Positions 59,189-64,000 of a stretch of 64,000 bases of DNA are shown in pieces. Where the stretch lies: positions 3,210,001-3,274,000 of the forward strand of contig JAMWBK010000001.1 of the NCBI GenBank assembly GCA_029953675.1. Direction: 5' to 3'. Under the pieces are notes generated by a model, which saw only the letters and a list, made by a program, of their open reading frames with translations, was not told where the DNA came from and did no database searches. Numbering within the stretch: position 1 is the first letter of the stretch; each line of letters starts with the position of its first letter. This DNA comes from Rhodosorus marinus (Eukaryota > Rhodophyta > Stylonematophyceae > Stylonematales > Stylonemataceae). A program made the translations under genes and the position numbers.

Positions 59189-59226
59189 TCCAACCATGAC
59201 TTTTTTTTTTTTTTCCTATGGTTGGA
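59189..59226. repeat. Hairpin with poly-T loop
   Basis: The 9-base arms TCCAACCAT (59189-59197) and ATGGTTGGA (59218-59226) flank a loop that contains an uninterrupted run of T. It could be a foldback remnant or chance; no gene end is adjacent. Confidence 0.5.
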
Positions 59227-60129
59227 ATAGGATTGATTTCGAGTCTTCAGTTTTGGGACGCTATTGAAACAAAATATACCCTAGTCCGCAGAGAAGTTTT
59301 GTGAGGCTGGTAAGTCACGAGTTTGTTAAATCAATCAATGCTATCCGCTACGGGTGGCTGTGGTTTGAGTCAAGCAACTTCCCGACTAATGGTTTTCGTG
59401 ATTTGCACGGAATAGATCGGCATCGAAAACATATCCATGAAACATACTTTTTTAGCATGTCGGAGTATGTCCCAAGGCAAGCATAAACGTGTTTCTCTTA
59501 CGGACACATCTCGCTGTCAGAGCTGGCTGTATTCGGAATTTTGCTTGATCTCTGTGCTGACTGATAATGAAATTCGCTTTCGATGGGGAGATGAAATGGT
59601 GATTTTGTCAGAGTGGTTTTCGGTTCAAGTTTCCAGTCTTGTGGGGAGGGAAACTGTTTGCCCAAAGCGACTGCAACATTTTAGCTCTCTCAGCAAGAGA
59701 GCTGAGTCAGGGAGAGCTCGCGTTCGCTACCTTCCTAAAACATTGTTGGCAGCTATGGAATGTTGAAGTCTGCCTCAGTCATCACCCGGGTGGGAAAACG
59801 GGGATGACCACGGGAGACCGACCTTTCACACATCATCCGTTGCCGGGTTTGCTAGTCCGAAATGTCAAGATTGCGTACGGAAAAAAAGATAAATACAATG
59901 GTAGTATGTCAGTGATTACTAGTACGTTCACGAAAATTTCTCAACTTGGAGACAGGTCACCTGATTAAAAGATTGACCTGTACTAACCGACATTCTGCAT
60001 TTGCACTAGAAGTGATTGGCAGTTTTGACTTTTCCCCTAAGCATTCTGGTAGTAAGCCAGACTTACTGCCTGGCCAAAATGTTTAGATTCTTCAGTACTC
60101 AAACGTCCCAGTGGGGAAGAAACCGAAGT

Positions 60130-61510
60130 GCACGGAGTGTTCCCCGGGCTGCCAGCACTCAAGATCGTGTAGAGTTTTCTCTTCCTACTCGTTCTTTCTG
60201 ACTTGCGGACGAGAAATCCGCCCTCCGCAAACATTCTTGCTATTCGATCAAAGGTCTTGCCCTAAGCGGTGGGCTGGGGCGGGACAATATCAAAATCGTC
60301 TTTCACTGGCACTCTCAATCCCACTCCGACATTAACTGATTGAGCATGTGTCATACCTGGTTATCTCGCACGGAACGAAGATGCCCTTCAAGACACGTTA
60401 GCCATGTGTACGATCTTTGATGTTTTTAATCGCGACAACGAGGGCCAACATTTAAGTGAAAACGTAAAAGGCCACACAGTCCATTTCCTTTTAAAAAAGC
60501 GGTGTCTTCCAAATATCAGATTTTACACTTAAAATAATAACGACATATCACCTATCGTCCAATTAGTGCGCTCTAGGGTGTTCATTCCCGCTCGAGTTGG
60601 GACGCCTGACAATTACAATTTCGTTCCCCTGTATTTCGTTCCAACATCCAACAGGCTTCAATAGCAAACAGCTGGATACATCCGCAAAATCAGAGACAGG
60701 ATTCTAACCCAGACCAATGTCGATCTGCAATTGGGACTATTTGAAAAATGACCACCAAGATCTGAGCAATATTGCTTCTAAATAGACTTATTCAAGATCA
60801 GTTGGTACGTAGTTTCAAACTGATAGTGGGTGTATCGAGCTGGCTGGCGAGAAGGGAACCTCGCAAATGAATGTTTATTCAGAGTCGGAAAACAAGAACC
60901 GCGGGGAAACAGAGACTACCGGAGGAGAAGATCACGCTCCAACTTAATCAATAGGATGTCCTCGGCTGAAGGGTGTTATCCTTGCGCGGGGGCCTTGCTA
61001 AACCGCAGAGTAGCGAAACCAGTTGAAGTTTTTTCCACTATGGACGCATCATCCTCTACCTGGCAGTGACTTCTTGGGATTGTTCTTGGGGTCGCTACTA
61101 AGGCTTTTTGGACAACACGCGTGTCGAAGATTTGTCTACGGCACATATCGTCAAAGGTGCCGTTCAGATTTCCTCCTCCCAAGAGGTGTAAACCTCGTCA
61201 ACAACACGGAAGTCCAAGACCACGGCTCATTTAAGACTACATTCTGTACCGGTCAAAAATAAATTCTGATCTTAGTTCATCAGTTCCCACGAAGCTACAA
61301 CGGCGAAGAAATAGCGACGTGCAGAGAGTCTCCCTGCTCTGTCAGCGCTCAAAATCCTAAAGATTTCTTTTCCTATACCGCGTTTCTCGACATGCGGCAT
61401 AAACAACCCCGTCCGGAAACCTCCTTCCTCCCATAGCAAAGGCACTGTCCCAACAGGGACAATATCAAAATCCTCCTCAAATACTCTTTTTTTTTCACCT
61501 CACTCCGATA
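60130..61510. repeat. Diverged direct repeat of about 200 bases
   Basis: The segments 60130-60330 and 61317-61510 are co-linear. Both contain GGGACAATATCAAAATC exactly (60281-60297 and 61456-61472), followed by CTC..TTTC..CTCACTCCGA-type text. They are preceded by matching TTTTC(T/C)T..CCTA..CG and GACnTGCGG segments. The rest has drifted. They are about 1.2 kb apart in the same orientation, so they look like two copies of an old repeat family. Confidence 0.6.
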
Positions 61511-62492
61511 TAAAAGGCTAAAAAGAATCCCTTCGATCTGGCAACTTGCCGTTTGGCTTATGAGCCAATCAGATGACGTGCTAAAAACCGGACTAGTGGA
61601 GATTCAAGTTCTCATTTTGATAGTTTCGATACACGCTTCGACTTCAACAATCAAATTCATTTTGGCAATCATTTTTGAGTAAAACTTGACTGAATTTCAT
61701 TGGGTAGGTTCTAGTCGAAGGTCAATGTGAAGTTTTCGATGACAGCTGTTAGGGGCTATGGCCAGAGCAGCGATGTGGCCCGGAGACCTTGTGACAAGAG
61801 CAGTCTATGGATCTTCCTGGATCTAATCAGCGTACGTTAAACCAGCGAGACGAAGTAAGGAATTCCCGTTTGCGGATGTTCTCTGGTACTGCCCATCCCT
61901 CAATGGGGTCATTTTCGGCTTGGTGTCCGGGAGGGCCCTCTCGCTGTCTGAAAGTTATGGTCCAGAAGTTGTGGAGTCTTTGCTGGATTTGAAGATCCAT
62001 CGCTCATAGATGACGTGATCAATTTGCTCAGTCATGCGTACATCAGTGAGCAGGGAATGCCATGGTATCGCTCATTTTTGACGGTGAACATCGCACCGAC
62101 AGGGGATTCCTGTCGAGCAACCTAAAAGAGTAGTCTACGGACAAAGGTCGATGAACCCGAATGCCTCAGAGACTACTGTCCAAAGCACTTGGCCAGGTCC
62201 GCGTTGGGCAAGCACCGCTCCGTCCAGTTTCCTCTCATGTTACTAAGCCGTTGTACCCCTGGACCTCCGCCGGTCTTCATGTCTTTGCATGGCGTGCTTT
62301 GGTCATGCCTGAGATGAGAACCGCGATCTATTTCGTACACGGGTGTGAGCCACCAGACAATCCAGAGGATACACGTTAAAGACTTTGGATAGTTCTTTAA
62401 AAGACGTCCTTTTGAAGTTCTCCTCAAGGGCTACAGGTTGCGTGAGGTTAGAAGATAGATATACAACCCTTCCAAACAAGCTATCATACACA

Positions 62493-63960
62493 CTAGTAGT
62501 CTACAAAAACATCCGTATCACCCTCGCCTTCTCTTACGATCGTTGGTGGGCTTGTCCCAAGGTCAACAACAGTTGATAATCGCCATGGTCGCTCCCCGTG
62601 ATCTACGACAAAATCAACCTAACGTACCACACAACAACCGAAGGGCAGAAAAGACTTGAATGGGGTTGTCGACGTGGACACCAACATCAAGCCACTGATT
62701 CCAATCACCGGCCTTCTGCACTGGGGCCAAACCTTACCTCATTACACCAATTCTCTCCAATATCAAAGGCGTTACAAGCGAGGGTCATCGAATCATCCAG
62801 CAATGGAACTCTGTTCAGCGAGCAAGAGGAACACGGAAAAGCCTCATCTCATCAGCCTTGACGAACTCCAGTTTTTCTGAGAAGTCTCGACAAACACAAG
62901 CGACTGCTTACCCGGAGATCAGCAACGGTTCATCCACACGTTCAAGCACAGCTTGAGCATACGGATCCTGTTTCGTTGGCAAAGTCGACCAGAACATGCT
63001 TCAGCTCAAAGGAACGGTTAAGAGAGTCTTTTGGAGAGAGAAAACGAGAGTTCTGCTCCTGAGAATATTACTTACATCTGGTATCCGCACTCCGATCTCT
63101 TTTCTCTTCCATGACTTTCGATGCGACTACGATGAAAATGGAGAGCAAAGTAGGAAGGACTTCAGAACGGGATACTAGGTCGAAGAACGGCCAGTTGGTT
63201 GCCTATCAAAGAAGCAACTGGTTCCGTCCGCCAAGAATTTTGGTACCTAGCAACATACCTTGTGCTCCATAACCATTCGTGGAACTTGTGAGCTGGCGGG
63301 TAGAATGTACGTGTACGGCCCTGGCAGGGTACTCTTAAGCAACTGTGAGAAGATACGGTGGAGAATGTTCAGAGCTGTTGCCCTCGGAAGAAGGCTCTGC
63401 CCTTCTCGCTAGAGTGGAGTTCGACGTGCTGTTTACCTTGAACAGCCGACGGTCCATGCTGTGCACATAGGTTTGTACCATAGCCAAATCTCTACACAAC
63501 AGGCTTAGCGGTTTCTTCACGGGTCCGCCATCAGTCTTCTTGAGTGAGTATAGTCTGTTGATTCCATCTCTGCTGCTGAGCGCACACACAAATGCATAGC
63601 ACGTATCGGTTGGTATTACGCCTGAAATCCCAGCAACGAAACCGCTAGTATTTAGCTAGGATATTCTTCGATAGAATTTCATACCCAGCGGAGGTGGTTG
63701 TGTTTTTGCCCTCAGATCTCACCAACGCCTCCCTGCTTTAATATCTGAACAGCAGAGTCAATCTTGTATGCGTCGTACTGAGGATCCTCTACCTGGATGT
63801 AGTCAATCTCCGTTCGCGACTTTCCCTTCATGCCGCTCCTCCTCGCGCTCTTCATCTTCATAGAAATTGCACTCCTGCTCGGACTCATACACGTCCTCAC
63901 ATCTCGAGCTCTCCGCACCTGCACTGCACTCAAACTCACTCCAAAGCAGAGTCTCTCCAT
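62493..63960 (-). CDS. YciO-type YrdC/Sua5-family protein
   Basis: YrdC-fold protein. Sua5/YrdC members make threonylcarbamoyl-AMP for tRNA t6A; the biochemical role of the YciO branch is less clear. Seven exons (63960-63723, 63621-63437, 63342-63259, 63114-63076, 62967-62912, 62810-62738, 62618-62493) join in phase. The sequence follows YciO closely: SAVQILKQGGV joined to GVIPTDTCYAFVCALSS, then PLSLLCRDLAMVQTYV, LLKSTLPGPYTYILPASSQV, EIGVRIPDDPYAQAVLE and EPLLISG. It ends VDFVVDHGERPWRLSTVVDL and IVREGEGDTDVF at the C-terminus. The first ~45 residues are rich in Arg and Ser and suit an organelle transit peptide. The Met at 63960 is only 40 bases from the window edge, so the true start could lie outside. 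Confidence 0.88.
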
Positions 63961-64000
63961 CCTTCCTCTTATTCTCCCCTCAATACCCCACAGAAACTGC

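Larger units (their letters stand above)
57809..62492. other. Gene-poor, repeat-bearing region
   Basis: 4.7 kb without a recognisable gene. It carries a diverged long repeat (60130-60330 and 61317-61510), a poly-T-loop hairpin (59189-59226) and many short frames with no domain. The largest frames, about 109 codons near 59437-59968, lack coding character. Confidence 0.5.

Overview
This is a eukaryotic nuclear fragment. Its genes carry many short spliceosomal introns, mostly about 45-190 bases with GT..AG ends, and both strands are used. The products are typical of a free-living eukaryote: importin alpha, a two-CUE/SMR protein, an SIRT7-type sirtuin, PEX16, the end-joining factor XLF, an NELF-A-like subunit, Noc1/CEBPZ and a cyclin. 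The plant-like fructokinase, riboflavin synthase and YciO-type YrdC protein fit a unicellular alga or other protist. A red alga is plausible, but no plastid gene settles it. No ribosomal RNA, tRNA, CRISPR array or intact transposon was recognised.

Layout. At 1-1241 (-) is the 5' part of importin alpha. Then come an ORF relic inside a decayed tandem duplication (about 1.5-2.0 kb), riboflavin synthase (2659-3584, -), a TraB-family protein (5105-6905, -) and a giant HEAT-like protein filling 7907-17094 (-). A 3.7 kb spacer with two strong hairpins precedes an ANP32-like acidic LRR protein (20822-22475, +). Next are fructokinase (23171-24211, -), a small unknown gene (24804-25321, +) directly upstream of PEX16 (25362-26695, +), and an NELF-A-like gene (26931-28998, -). 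After another spacer come the PP6 regulatory (SAPS) subunit (31632-34135, +), XLF (34696-35544, -), Noc1/CEBPZ (36099-40345, +), an RCC1-repeat protein (41996-43823, +), a CUE-CUE-SMR protein (44105-45646, -), an SIRT7-type sirtuin (46566-47946, +), a GPALPP1/DUF3752 protein (49104-50009, +) and biotin-protein ligase (50493-51639, -). The last 12 kb is gene-poor, repeat-rich and full of homopolymer runs. It holds a cyclin (56984-57808, +) and a YciO-type YrdC protein (62493-63960, -).

The genes do not form a pathway cluster. Functional themes are nuclear transport and chromatin (importin alpha, ANP32, sirtuin), transcription pausing (NELF-A-like), ribosome biogenesis and ribosome rescue (Noc1, CUE-SMR), DNA repair (XLF), peroxisome biogenesis (PEX16), and vitamin or cofactor metabolism (riboflavin synthase, biotin ligase). 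Several pairs are divergent and may share promoters: XLF/Noc1, CUE-SMR/sirtuin, and fructokinase/small unknown gene. Exon boundaries were read by eye from reading-frame continuity and GT/AG sites, so they are predictions.
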